This document shows positions 36,636 through 51,000 of a DNA stretch of 64,000 bases, one piece after another. Both the position numbers and the translations under genes were made by a program. This stretch comes from Colletes latitarsis (taxonomy: Eukaryota > Arthropoda > Insecta > Hymenoptera > Colletidae), in contig NC_135136.1 of NCBI RefSeq assembly GCF_051014445.1, positions 24,756,001 to 24,820,000 of the forward strand, written 5' to 3'. Position 1 is the stretch's first letter. Each line of letters starts with the position of its first letter. The notes under the pieces are model-generated. The model ran no database searches. It was not told the origin of the DNA and saw only the letters and a list, made by a program, of their open reading frames with translations.

Positions 36636-39600
36636 ACCGGTGTTACCGACTAAAATACTGACCGAATCCAGGTTTAATTGACTGTTAGTGAGTGGTACCA
36701 CATTACTACGTTATTCAAACCCGAAAATTCCCAGGATCTGACCAACAAGTATGCGAAGAATGCAAAATCATGAGCCAGATGCGGGCATAACCCAGACCTA
36801 ACTCAGACCTAACCGGTTTTATCCTCTAAAATGTGGATCGAAACCAGGTTTAATTGACTGTTACTGTGTGGTACCACATTACTACGTGATTAATACCCGA
36901 AAAAACCCAGGATCTGGCCAACAGCTATGCGAAGAAGGTAAAATCATTAGCCAGATGCGGGCATAACCCAGACCTAACCCAGACCTAACCCGTGTTACCG
37001 ACTAAAATACAGACCGAAACCAGGTTTAATTGACTGTTTCAGTGTGGTACCACATTACTACGTGATTAATACCCGAAAATTCCCAGGATCTGACCAACAT
37101 GTATGCGAAGAATGCAAAATCATGAGCCAGATGCGGGCATAACCCAGACCTAACTCAGACCTAACCGGTTTTATCATCTAAAATGTGGATCGAAACCAGG
37201 TTTAATTGATTGTTTCAGTGTGGTACCACATTAGTACGTGATCCAAACCCGAAAAAACCAAGGATCTGGCCAACAAGTATGCGAGGAAGGCAAGATCATG
37301 AGCCAGATGCGGGCATAACCGAGACCTAACCCAGACCTAACCAGTGTTATCCTTTAAAATGTGGATCGAAACCAGGTTTAATTGACTGTTTCAATGTGGT
37401 ACCACATTACTACGTGATTCAAACCCTAAAAAACCCAGGATCTGGCCAACAAGTATGCGAAGAAGGCAAAATCATGAGCCAGATGCGGGCATAACCCACA
37501 CCTAACCCAGACCTAACCGGTGTTACCGACTAAAATACTGACCGAATCCAGGTTTAATTGACTGTTACTGTGTGGTACCACATTACTACGTGATACACAC
37601 CCGAAAATTCCCAGGATCTGGCCAACAACTATGCGAAGAAGGCAAAATCATGAGCCAGATGGGGGCATAACCCAGACCTAACCCAGACATAACCGGTTTT
37701 ATCCTCTAAAATGTGGATCGAAACCAGGTTTAATTGATTGTTTCAGTGTGGTACCACATTAGTACGTGATCCAAACCCGAAAAAACCAAGGATCTGGCCA
37801 ACAAGTATGCGAAGGAGGCAAAATCATGAGCCAGATGCGGGCATAACACAGACCTAACCCAGACCTAACCGGTGTTATCCCCTAAAATGTGGATCGAAAC
37901 CAGGTTCAATTGACTGTTTCAGTGTGGTATCATATTAGTACGTGATTCAAACCCGAAAAAACCAAGGATCTGGCCAACAAGTATGCGAACATGGCAAAAT
38001 CATGAGCCAGATGCGGGCATAACCCACACCTAACCCAGACCTAACCGGTGTTACCGACTAAAATACTGACCGAATCCAGGTTTAATTGTCTGTTACTGTG
38101 TGGTACCACATTACTACGTTATTCAAACCCGGAAATTCCCAGGATCTGACCAACAAGTATGCGAAGAAGGCAAAATCCTGAGCCAGATGCGGGCATAACC
38201 CAGACCAAACCCAGACCTAACCGGTGTTACCGACTAAAATACTGACCGAATCCAGGTTTAATTGACTGTTACTGTGTGGTACCACATTACTACGTGATAC
38301 AAACCCGAAAATTCCCAGGATCTGGCCAACAACTATGCGAAGAAGGCAAAATCATGAGCCAGATGGGGGCATAACCCAGACCTAAGCCAGACCTAAACGG
38401 TGTTATACTCTAAAATATTGATCGAATCCAAGTTTAACGTACTGTTTCTGTGTGGTACCACATTACTGCGTGATTCAAACCCGAAAAAACCCAGGATCTG
38501 GCCAACAAGTTTGCGAAGAAAGCAAAATCATGAGCCAGATGCGGGCATAACCCAGACCTAACCCAGACCTAACCGGTGTTACCGACTAAAATATTGGTCG
38601 GAACCAGGTCTAATTGTCTGTTTCATTGTGGTACCACATAACTTCGTGATTGAGACCAGAGAAAACCAAGGATCCGTCCAACAAGAATGCGGAAAATCAA
38701 AATCATGAGTCAGATGCTGGCATTACCCAGACCTAACCCAGACCTAACCGGTGTTACCGAATAAAATACTGACCGAATCCAGGTTTAATTGTCTGTTACT
38801 GTGTGGTACCAAATTACTACGTTATTCAAGCCCGGAAATTCTCAGGATCTGAAAACAACAAGTATGCGAAAAAGGCAAAATCATGAGCCAGATGTGGGCA
38901 TAACCCAGACCTAACCCAGCCCTAACCGGTTTTATCCTCTATAATATTGATCGAAACCAAGTTTAATCGACTGCTTCAGTGTGGTACCACATTACTACGT
39001 GATTCAAATCCAAAAAAACCCAGGATCTGGCCAACAACTATGCGAGGAAGGCAAGATCATGAGCCAGATGCGGGCATAGCCGAGACCTAACCCAGACCTA
39101 ACCAGTGTTATCCTTTAAAATGTGGATCGAAACCAGGTTTAATTGACTGTTTCAATGTGGTACCACATTACTACGTGATTCAAACCCTAAAAAACCCAGG
39201 ATCTGGCCAACAAGTATGCGAAGAAGGCAAAATCATGAGCCAGATGCGGGCATAACCCAGACCTAACCCAGACCTAACCGGTGTTATCCTCTAAAATATT
39301 CATCGAATCCAAGTTTAACGGACTGTTTCTGTGTGGTACCACATTACTGCGTGATTCAAACCCGAAAAAACCCAGGATCTGGCCAACAAGTTTGCGAAGA
39401 AAGCAAAATCATGAGCCAGATGCGGGCATAACCCAGACCTAACCCAGACCTAACCGCTGTTATCCTCTAAAATATTGATGGAAACCAAGTTTAATCGACT
39501 GTTTCAGTGTGGTACAACATTACTACGTGATTCAAACCCGAAAAAAACCCAGGATCTGGCCAACATCTATGCGAAGAAGACAAAATCATGAGCCAGATGC

Positions 39601-42600
39601 GGGCATAACCCAGACCTTACACAGACCTAGCCGGTGTTACCGACTAAAATATTGGTCGGAACCAGGTTTAATTGTCTGTTTCAGTGAGGTGTCACATTAC
39701 TACGTGTTTCAAACCAGAGAAAACCAAGGATCTGGCCAACAAGTATGCGGAAAAGGCAAAACCATGAGCCAGATGCGGGCATAACCCAGACCTAACCCAG
39801 ACCTAACCCGTGTTACCGACTAAAATACAGACCGAAACCAGGTTTAATTGACTGTTTCAGTGTGGTACCACATTAGTACCTGATTCAAACCAAAGGAAAC
39901 CAAGGATCTGGCCAACAAGAATGCGAGGAAGGCGAAATCATGAGCCTGATGTGGGCATAACCCAGACCTAACCCAGACCTAACCGGTTTTATCCTCTAAA
40001 ATGTGGATCGAAACCAGGTTTAATTGACTGTTACTGTGTGGTACCACAATAGTACGTGATTAATACCCGAAAAAACCCAGGATCTGGCCAACAACTATGC
40101 GAAGAAGGTAAAATCATTATCCAGATGCGGGCATAACCCAGACTTAACCCAGACCTAACCCGTGTTACCGACTAAAATACAGACCGAAACCAGGTTTAAT
40201 TGACTGTTTCAGTGTGGTACCGCATTAGTACGTGATTCAAACCAGAGAAAACCAAGGACATGGCCAACAAGAATGCGAGGAAGGCAAAATCATGAGCCTG
40301 ATGTGGGCATAACCCATACCTAACCCAGACCTAACCGGTTTTATCCTCTAAAATGTGGATCGAAACCAGGTTTAATTGACTGTTACTGTGTGGTACCACA
40401 ATAGTACGTGATTAATACCCGAAAAAACCCAGGATCTGGTCAACAACTATGCGAAGAAGGTAAAATCATTAGCCAGATGCGGGCATAACCCAGACCTAAC
40501 CCAGACCTAACCCGTGTTACCGACTAAAATACAGACCGAAACCAGGTTTAATTGACTGTTTCAGTGTGGTACCACATTAGTACGTGATTCAAACCAGAGA
40601 AAACCAAGGATCTGGCCAACAAGAATGCGGAAAAGGCGAAATCATGAGCCAGATGCGGGCATAACCCAGACCTATCTCAGACCTAACCGATTTTATCCTC
40701 TAAAATGTGGATCGAAACCAGGTTTAATTGATTGTTTCAGAGTGGTACCACATTAGTACGTGATCCAAACCCGAAAAAACCAAGGATCTGGCCAACAAGT
40801 ATGCGAAGGAGGCAAAATCATGAGCCAGATGCGGGCATAACCCAGACCTAACCCAGACCTAACCGGTGTTATCCTCTAAAATATTCATCGAATCCAAGTT
40901 TAACGGACTGTTTCTGTGTGGTACCACATTACTGCGTGATTCAAACCCGAAAAAACCCAGGATCTGGCCAACAAGTTTGCGAAGAAAGCAAAATCATGAG
41001 CCAGATGCGGGCATAACCCAGACCTAACCCAGACCTAACCGGTGTTATCCTCTAAAATATTGATCGAAACCAAGTTTAATCGTCTGTTTCAGTGTGGTAC
41101 AACATTACTACGTGATTCAAACCCGAAAAAAACCCAGGATCTGGCCAACAAGTATGCAAAAGGCAAAACCATGAGCCAGATGCGGGCATAATCCAGACCT
41201 AACTCTGACCTAACCGGTGTTACCGACTAAAATATTGGTCGGAACCAGGTTTAATTGTCTGTTTCAGTGAGGTGTCACATTACTACGTGTTTCAAACCAG
41301 AGAAAACCAAGGATCTGGCCAACAAGTATGCGAAGAAGGCAAAATCATGAGCCAGATGCGGGCATAACCCAGACCTAACTCAGACCTAACCGGTTTTATC
41401 CTCTAAAATGTTGATCGAAACCAGGTTTAATTGACTGATTCAGAGTGGTACCACATTAGTACATGATTCAAACCCGAAGAAACCCAGGATCTGGCCAACA
41501 AGTGTTCGAAGAAGGCAAAATCATGAGCCAGATGCGGGCATAACCCAGACCTAACCAAGACCTAACCCGTGTTACCGACTAAAATACAGACCGAAACCAG
41601 GTTTAATTGACTGTTTCAGTGTGGTACCACATTAGTACGTGATTCAAACCAGAGAATACCAAGGATCTGGCCAACAAGAATGCGGAAAAGGCGAAATCAT
41701 GAGCCAGATGCGGGCATAACCCAGACCTAACTCAGACCTAACCGGTTTTATCCTCTAAAATGTGGATCGAAACAAGGTTTAATTGATTGTTTCAGTGTGG
41801 TACCACATTAGTACGTGATCCAAACCCGAAAAAACCAAGGATCTGGCCAACAAGTATGCGAAGGAGGCAAAATCATGAGCCAGATATGGGCATAACCCAG
41901 ACCTAACCCAGACCTAACCGGTGTTATCCCCCAAAATGTGGATCGAAACCAGGTTTAATTGATTGCTTCAGTGTGGTACCACATTAGTACGTGATCCAAA
42001 CCCGAAAAAACCAAGGATCTGGCCAACAAGTATGCGAAGAAGGCAAAATCATGAGCCAGATGCGGGCATAACCCAGACCTAACCCGTGTTACCGACCAAA
42101 ATACAGACCGAAACCAGGTTTAATTGACAGTTTCGGTGTGGTACCACATTAGTACATGATTCAAACCAGAGAAAACCAAGGATCTGGCCAACATGAATGC
42201 GAGGAATGCAAAATCATGAGCTTGATGTGGGCATAACCCAGACCTAACCCAGACCTAACCGGTTTTATCCTCTAAAATGTGGATCGAAACCAGGTTTAAT
42301 TGATTGTTTCAGTGTGGTACCACATTAGTACGTGATCCAAACCCGAAAAAACCAAGGATCTGGCCAACAAGTATGCGAAGAAGACAAAATCATGAGCCAG
42401 ATGCGGGCATAACCCAGACCTAACCCAGACCTAACCGGTGTTACCGACTAAAATACTGACCGAATCCAGGTTTAATTGACTGTTAGTGAGTGGTACCACA
42501 TTACTACGTTATTCAAACCCGAAAATTCCCAGGATCTGACCAACAAGTATGCGAAGAATGCAAAATCATGAGCCAGATGCGGGCATAACCCAGACCTAAC

Positions 42601-45061
42601 TCAGACCTAACCGGTTTTATCCTCTAAAATGTGGATCGAAACCAGGTTTAATTGACTGTTACTGTGTGGTACCACATTACTACGTGATTAATACCCGAAA
42701 ATTCCCAGGATCTGACCAACATGTATGCGAAGAACGCAAAATCATGAGCCAGATGCGGGCATAACCTAGACCTAACTCAGACCTAACCGGTTTTATCCTC
42801 TAAAATGTGGATCGAAACCAGGTTTAATTGATTGTTTCAATGTGGTACCACATTAGTACGTGATTCAAACCAGAGAAAACCAAGGATCTGGCCAACAAGA
42901 ATGCGAGGAATGCAAAATCATGAGCCAGATGCGGGCATAACCCAGACCTAACCCAGACCTAACCGGTGTTACCGACTAAAATACTGACCGAATCCAGGTT
43001 TAATTGACTGTTACTGTGTGGTACCACATTACTACGTGATTAATACCCGAAAATTCCCAGGATCTGACCAACATGTATGCGAAGAACGCAAAATCATGAG
43101 CCAGATGCGGGCATAACCCAGACCTAACTCAGACCTAACCGGTTTTATCCTCTAAAATGTGGATCGAAACCAGGTTTAATTGATTGTTTCAGTGTGGTAC
43201 CACATTAGTACGTGATCCAAACCCGAAAAAACCAAGGATCTGGCCAACAAGTATGCGAAGAAGGCAAAATCATGAGCCAGATGCGGGCATAACCCAGACC
43301 TAACTCAGACCTAACCGGTTTTATCCTCTAAAATGTGGATCGAAACCAGGTTTAATTGATTGTTTCAGTGTGGTACCACATTAGTACGTGATCCATACCA
43401 GAGAAAACCAAGGATCTGTCCAACAAGTGTTCGAAGAAGGCAAAATCATCGGCCAGATGCGGGCATAACACAGACCTAACCCAGACCTAACCCGTGTTAC
43501 CGACTAAAATACAGACCGAAACCAGGTTTAATTGACTGTTTCAGTGTGGTCCCACATTAGTACGTGATTCAAACCAGAGAAAACCAAGGATCTGGCCAAC
43601 AAGAATGCGGAAATGGCGAAATCATGAGCCAGATGCGGCCATAACCCAGACCTAACTCAGACCTAACAGGTTTTATCCTCTAAAATGTGGATCGAAACCA
43701 GGTTTAATTGATTGTTTCAGTGTGGTACCACATTAGTACGTGATTCAAACCAGAGAAAACAAAGGATCTGGCCAACAAGAATGCGAGGAATGCAAAATCA
43801 TGAGCCAGATGCGGGCATAACCCAGACCTAACCCAGACCTAACCGGTGTTATCCCCCAAAATGTGGATCGAATCCAGGTTTAATTGATTGCTTCAGTGTG
43901 GTACCACACTAGTACGTGATCCAAACCCGAAAACACCCAGGATCTGGCCAACAAGTGTTCGAAGAAGGCAAAATCATGGGCCAGATGCGGGCATAACCCA
44001 GACCTAACCCAGTCCTAACCAGTGTTATCCTCTAAAATATTGATCGAAACCAAGTTTAATGGACTGTTTCTGTGTGGTACCACATTACTGCGTGATTCAA
44101 ACCCGAAAAAACCAAGGATCTGGCCACTAAGTATGCGAAGAAGGCAAAATCATGAGCCAGATGCGGGCATAACCCAGACCTAACCAAGACCTAACGCGTG
44201 TTACCGACTAAAATACAGACCGAAACCAGGTTTAATTGACTGTTTCTGTGTGGTACCACATTAGTACGTGATTCAAACCAGAGAATACCAAGGATCTGGC
44301 CAACAAGAATGCGGAAAAGGCGAAATCATGAGCCAGATGCGGGCATAACCCAGACCTAACTCAGACCTAACCGGTTTTATCCTCTAAAATGTGGATCGAA
44401 ACAAGGTTTAATTGATTGTTTCAGTGTGGTACCACATTAGTACGTGATCCAAACCCGAAAAAACCAAGGATCTGGCCAACAAGTATGCGAAGGAGGCAAA
44501 ATCATGAGCCAGATATGGGCATAACCCAGACCTAACCCAGACCTAACCGGTGTTATCCCCCAAAATGTGGATCGAAACCAGGTTTAATTGATTGCTTCAG
44601 TGTGGTACCACATTAGTACGTGATCCAAACCCGAAAAACCAAGGATCTGGCCAACAAGTATGCGAAGAAGGCAAAATCATGAGCCAGATGCGGGCATAAC
44701 CCAGACCTAACCCGTGTTACCGACCAAAATACAGACCGAAACCAGGTTTAATTGACAGTTTCGGTGTGGTACCACATTAGTACATGATTCAAACCAGAGA
44801 AAACCAAGGATCTGGCCAACATGAATGCGAGGAATGCAAAATCATGAGCTTGATGTGGGCATAACCCAGACCTAACCCAGACCTAACCGGTTTTATCCTC
44901 TAAAATGTGGATCGAAACCAGGTTTAATTGATTGTTTCAGTGTGGTACCACATTAGTACGTGATCCAAACCCGAAAAAACCAAGGATCTGGCCAACAAGT
45001 ATGCGAAGAAGACAAAATCATGAGCCAGATGCGGGCATAACCCAGACCTAACCCAGACCTA
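36636..45061 (+). repeat. Higher-order repeat D, copy 2 (extended, 8.4 kb)
   Basis: Bases 36636-42433 copy block D. Bases 42434-44008 restart from the same ttagtgagtgg monomer and add variants not seen in copy 1. Bases 44009-45061 repeat 35583-36635. The extended unit is itself repeated at 45062 with an offset of 8426. One deletion is visible near 41150, where gtatgcaaaagg replaces a stretch 178 bp longer in copy 3. Confidence 0.8.
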
Positions 45062-48000
45062 ACCGGTGTTACCGACTAAAATACTGACCGAATCCAGGTT
45101 TAATTGACTGTTAGTGAGTGGTACCACATTACTACGTTATTCAAACCCGAAAATTCCCAGGATCTGACCAACAAGTATGCGAAGAATGCAAAATCATGAG
45201 CCAGATGCGGGCATAACCCAGACCTAACTCAGACCTAACCGGTTTTATCCTCTAAAATGTGGATCGAAACCAGGTTTAATTGACTGTTACTGTGTGGTAC
45301 CACATTACTACGTGATTAATACCCGAAAAAACCCAGGATCTGGCCAACAGCTATGCGAAGAAGGTAAAATCATTAGCCAGATGCGGGCATAACCCAGACC
45401 TAACCCAGACCTAACCCGTGTTACCGACTAAAATACAGACCGAAACCAGGTTTAATTGACTGTTTCAGTGTGGTACCACATTACTACGTGATTAATACCC
45501 GAAAATTCCCAGGATCTGACCAACATGTATGCGAAGAATGCAAAATCATGAGCCAGATGCGGGCATAACCCAGACCTAACTCAGACCTAACCGGTTTTAT
45601 CATCTAAAATGTGGATCGAAACCAGGTTTAATTGATTGTTTCAGTGTGGTACCACATTAGTACGTGATCCAAACCCGAAAAAACCAAGGATCTGGCCAAC
45701 AAGTATGCGAGGAAGGCAAGATCATGAGCCAGATGCGGGCATAACCGAGACCTAACCCAGACCTAACCAGTGTTATCCTTTAAAATGTGGATCGAAACCA
45801 GGTTTAATTGACTGTTTCAATGTGGTACCACATTACTACGTGATTCAAACCCTAAAAAACCCAGGATCTGGCCAACAAGTATGCGAAGAAGGCAAAATCA
45901 TGAGCCAGATGCGGGCATAACCCACACCTAACCCAGACCTAACCGGTGTTACCGACTAAAATACTGACCGAATCCAGGTTTAATTGACTTTTACTGTGTG
46001 GTACCACATTACTACGTGATACAAACCCGAAAATTCCCAGGATCTGGCCAACAACTATGCGAAGAAGGCAAAATCATGAGCCAGATGGGGGCATAACCCA
46101 GACCTAAGCCAGACCTAAACGGTGTTATACTCTAAAATATTGATCGAATCCAAGTTTAACGTACTGTTTCTGTGTGGTACCACATTACTGCGTGATTCAA
46201 ACCCGAAAAAACCCAGGATCTGGCCAACAAGTTTGCGAAGAAAGCAAAATCATGAGCCAGATGCGGGCATAACCCAGACCTAACCCAGACCTAACCGGTG
46301 TTACCGACTAAAATATTGGTCGGAACCAGGTCTAATTGTCTGTTTCATTGTGGTACCACATAACTTCGTGATTGAGACCAGAGAAAACCAAGGATCCGTC
46401 CAACAAGAATGCGGAAAATCAAAATCATGAGTCAGATGCTGGCATTACCCAGACCTAACCCAGACCTAACCGGTGTTACCGAATAAAATACTGACCGAAT
46501 CCAGGTTTAATTGTCTGTTACTGTGTGGTACCACATTACTACGTTATTCAAGCCCGGAAATTCTCAGGATCTGAAAACAACAAGTATGCGAAAAAGGCAA
46601 AATCATGAGCCAGATGTGGGCATAACCCAGACCTAACCCAGCCCTAACCGGTTTTATCCTCTAAAATATTGATCGAAACCAAGTTTAATCGACTGTTTCA
46701 GTGTGGTACCACATTACTACGTGATTCAAATCCAAAAAAACCCAGGATCTGGCCAACAACTATGCGAGGAAGGCAAGATCATGAGCCAGATGCGGGCATA
46801 GCCGAGACCTAACCCAGACCTAACCAGTGTTATCCTTTAAAATGTGGATCGAAACCAGGTTTAATTGACTGTTTCAATGTGGTACCACATTACTACGTGA
46901 TTCAAACCCTAAAAAACCCAGGATCTGGCCAACAAGTATGCGAAGAAGGCAAAATCATGAGCCAGATGCGGGCATAACCCAGACCTAACCCAGACCTAAC
47001 CGGTGTTATCCTCTAAAATATTCATCGAATCCAAGTTTAACGGACTGTTTCTGTGTGGTACCACATTACTGCGTGATTCAAACCCGAAAAAACCCAGGAT
47101 CTGGCCAACAAGTTTGCGAAGAAAGCAAAATCATGAGCCAGATGCGGGCATAACCCAGACCTAACCCAGACCTAACCGCTGTTATCCTCTAAAATATTGA
47201 TGGAAACCAAGTTTAATCGACTGTTTCAGTGTGGTACAACATTACTACGTGATTCAAACCCGAAAAAAACCCAGGATCTGGCCAACATCTATGCGAAGAA
47301 GACAAAATCATGAGCCAGATGCGGGCATAACCCAGACCTTACACAGACCTAGCCGGTGTTACCGACTAAAATATTGGTCGGAACCAGGTTTAATTGTCTG
47401 TTTCAGTGAGGTGTCACATTACTACGTGTTTCAAACCAGAGAAAACCAAGGATCTGGCCAACAAGTATGCGGAAAAGGCAAAACCATGAGCCAGATGCGG
47501 GCATAACCCAGACCTAACCCAGACCTAACCCGTGTTACCGACTAAAATACAGACCGAAACCAGGTTTAATTGACTGTTTCAGTGTGGTACCACATTAGTA
47601 CCTGATTCAAACCAAAGGAAACCAAGGATCTGGCCAACAAGAATGCGAGGAAGGCGAAATCATGAGCCTGATGTGGGCATAACCCAGACCTAACCCAGAC
47701 CTAACCGGTTTTATCCTCTAAAATGTGGATCGAAACCAGGTTTAATTGACTGTTACTGTGTGGTACCACAATAGTACGTGATTAATACCCGAAAAAACCC
47801 AGGATCTGGCCAACAACTATGCGAAGAAGGTAAAATCATTATCCAGATGCGGGCATAACCCAGACCTAACCCAGACCTAACCCGTGTTACCGACTAAAAT
47901 ACAGACCGAAACCAGGTTTAATTGACTGTTTCAGTGTGGTACCGCATTAGTACGTGATTCAAACCAGAGAAAACCAAGGACATGGCCAACAAGAATGCGA

Positions 48001-51000
48001 GGAAGGCAAAATCATGAGCCTGATGTGGGCATAACCCATACCTAACCCAGACCTAACCGGTTTTATCCTCTAAAATGTGGATCGAAACCAGGTTTAATTG
48101 ACTGTTACTGTGTGGTACCACAATAGTACGTGATTAATACCCGAAAAAACCCAGGATCTGGTCAACAACTATGCGAAGAAGGTAAAATCATTAGCCAGAT
48201 GCGGGCATAACCCAGACCTAACCCAGACCTAACCCGTGTTACCGACTAAAATACAGACCGAAACCAGGTTTAATTGACTGTTTCAGTGTGGTACCACATT
48301 AGTACGTGATTCAAACCAGAGAAAACCAAGGATCTGGCCAACAAGAATGCGGAAAAGGCGAAATCATGAGCCAGATGCGGGCATAACCCAGACCTATCTC
48401 AGACCTAACCGATTTTATCCTCTAAAATGTGGATCGAAACCAGGTTTAATTGATTGTTTCAGAGTGGTACCACATTAGTACGTGATCCAAACCCGAAAAA
48501 ACCAAGGATCTGGCCAACAAGTATGCGAAGGAGGCAAAATCATGAGCCAGATGCGGGCATAACCCAGACCTAACCCAGACCTAACCGGTGTTATCCTCTA
48601 AAATATTCATCGAATCCAAGTTTAACGGACTGTTTCTGTGTGGTACCACATTACTGCGTGATTCAAACCCGAAAAAACCCAGGATCTGGCCAACAAGTTT
48701 GCGAAGAAAGCAAAATCATGAGCCAGATGCGGGCATAACCCAGACCTAACCCAGACCTAACCGGTGTTATCCTCTAAAATATTGATCGAAACCAAGTTTA
48801 ATCGTCTGTTTCAGTGTGGTACAACATTACTACGTGATTCAAACCCGAAAAAAACCCAGGATCTGGCCAACATCTATGCGAAGAAGACAAAATCATGAGC
48901 CAGATGCGGGCATAACCCAGACCTTACCCAGACCTAACCGGTGTTACCGACTAAAATATTGGTCGGAACCAGGTTTAATTGTCTGTTTCAGTGAGGTGTC
49001 ACTTTACTACGTGTTTCAAACCAGAGAATACCAAGGATCTGGCCAACAAGTATGCGGAAAAGGCAAAACCATGAGCCAGATGCGGGCATAATCCAGACCT
49101 AACTCTGACCTAACCGGTGTTACCGACTAAAATATTGGTCGGAACCAGGTTTAATTGTCTGTTTCAGTGAGGTGTCACATTACTACGTGTTTCAAACCAG
49201 AGAAAACCAAGGATCTGGCCAACAAGTATGCGAAGAAGGCAAAATCATGAGCCAGATGCGGGCATAACCCAGACCTAACTCAGACCTAACCGGTTTTATC
49301 CTCTAAAATGTTGATCGAAACCAGGTTTAATTGACTGATTCAGAGTGGTACCACATTAGTACATGATTCAAACCCGAAGAAACCCAGGATCTGGCCAACA
49401 AGTGTTCGAAGAAGGCAAAATCATGAGCCAGATGCGGGCATAACCCAGACCTAACCAAGACCTAACCCGTGTTACCGACTAAAATACAGACCGAAACCAG
49501 GTTTAATTGACTGTTTCAGTGTGGTACCACATTAGTACGTGATTCAAACCAGAGAATACCAAGGATCTGGCCAACAAGAATGCGGAAAAGGCGAAATCAT
49601 GAGCCAGATGCGGGCATAACCCAGACCTAACTCAGACCTAACCGGTTTTATCCTCTAAAATGTGGATCGAAACAAGGTTTAATTGATTGTTTCAGTGTGG
49701 TACCACATTAGTACGTGATCCAAACCCGAAAAAACCAAGGATCTGGCCAACAAGTATGCGAAGGAGGCAAAATCATGAGCCAGATATGGGCATAACCCAG
49801 ACCTAACCCAGACCTAACCGGTGTTATCCCCCAAAATGTGGATCGAAACCAGGTTTAATTGATTGCTTCAGTGTGGTACCACATTAGTACGTGATCCAAA
49901 CCCGAAAAAACCAAGGATCTGGCCAACAAGTATGCGAAGAAGGCAAAATCATGAGCCAGATGCGGGCATAACCCAGACCTAACCCGTGTTACCGACCAAA
50001 ATACAGACCGAAACCAGGTTTAATTGACAGTTTCGGTGTGGTACCACATTAGTACATGATTCAAACCAGAGAAAACCAAGGATCTGGCCAACATGAATGC
50101 GAGGAATGCAAAATCATGAGCTTGATGTGGGCATAACCCAGACCTAACCCAGACCTAACCGGTTTTATCCTCTAAAATGTGGATCGAAACCAGGTTTAAT
50201 TGATTGTTTCAGTGTGGTACCACATTAGTACGTGATCCAAACCCGAAAAAACCAAGGATCTGGCCAACAAGTATGCGAAGAAGACAAAATCATGAGCCAG
50301 ATGCGGGCATAACCCAGACCTAACCCAGACCTAACCGGTGTTACCGACTAAAATACTGACCGAATCCAGGTTTAATTGACTGTTAGTGAGTGGTACCACA
50401 TTACTACGTTATTCAAACCCGAAAATTCCCAGGATCTGACAAACAAGTATGCGAAGAATGCAAAATCATGAGCCAGATGCGGGCATAACCCAGACCTAAC
50501 TCAGACCTAACCGGTTTTATCCTCTAAAATGTGGATCGAAACCAGGTTTAATTGACTGTTACTGTGTGGTACCACATTACTACGTGATTAATACCCGAAA
50601 ATTCCCAGGATCTGACCAACATGTATGCGAAGAACGCAAAATCATGAGCCAGATGCGGGCATAACCTAGACCTAACTCAGACCTAACCGGTTTTATCCTC
50701 TAAAATGTGGATCGAAACCAGGTTTAATTGATTGTTTCAATGTGGTACCACATTAGTACGTGATTCAAACCAGAGAAAACCAAGGATCTGGCCAACAAGA
50801 ATGCGAGGAATGCAAAATCATGAGCCAGATGCGGGCATAACCCAGACCTAACCCAGACCTAACCGGTGTTACCGACTAAAATACTGACCGAATCCAGGTT
50901 TAATTGACTGTTACTGTGTGGTACCACATTACTACGTGATTAATACCCGAAAATTCCCAGGATCTGACCAACATGTATGCGAAGAACGCAAAATCATGAG

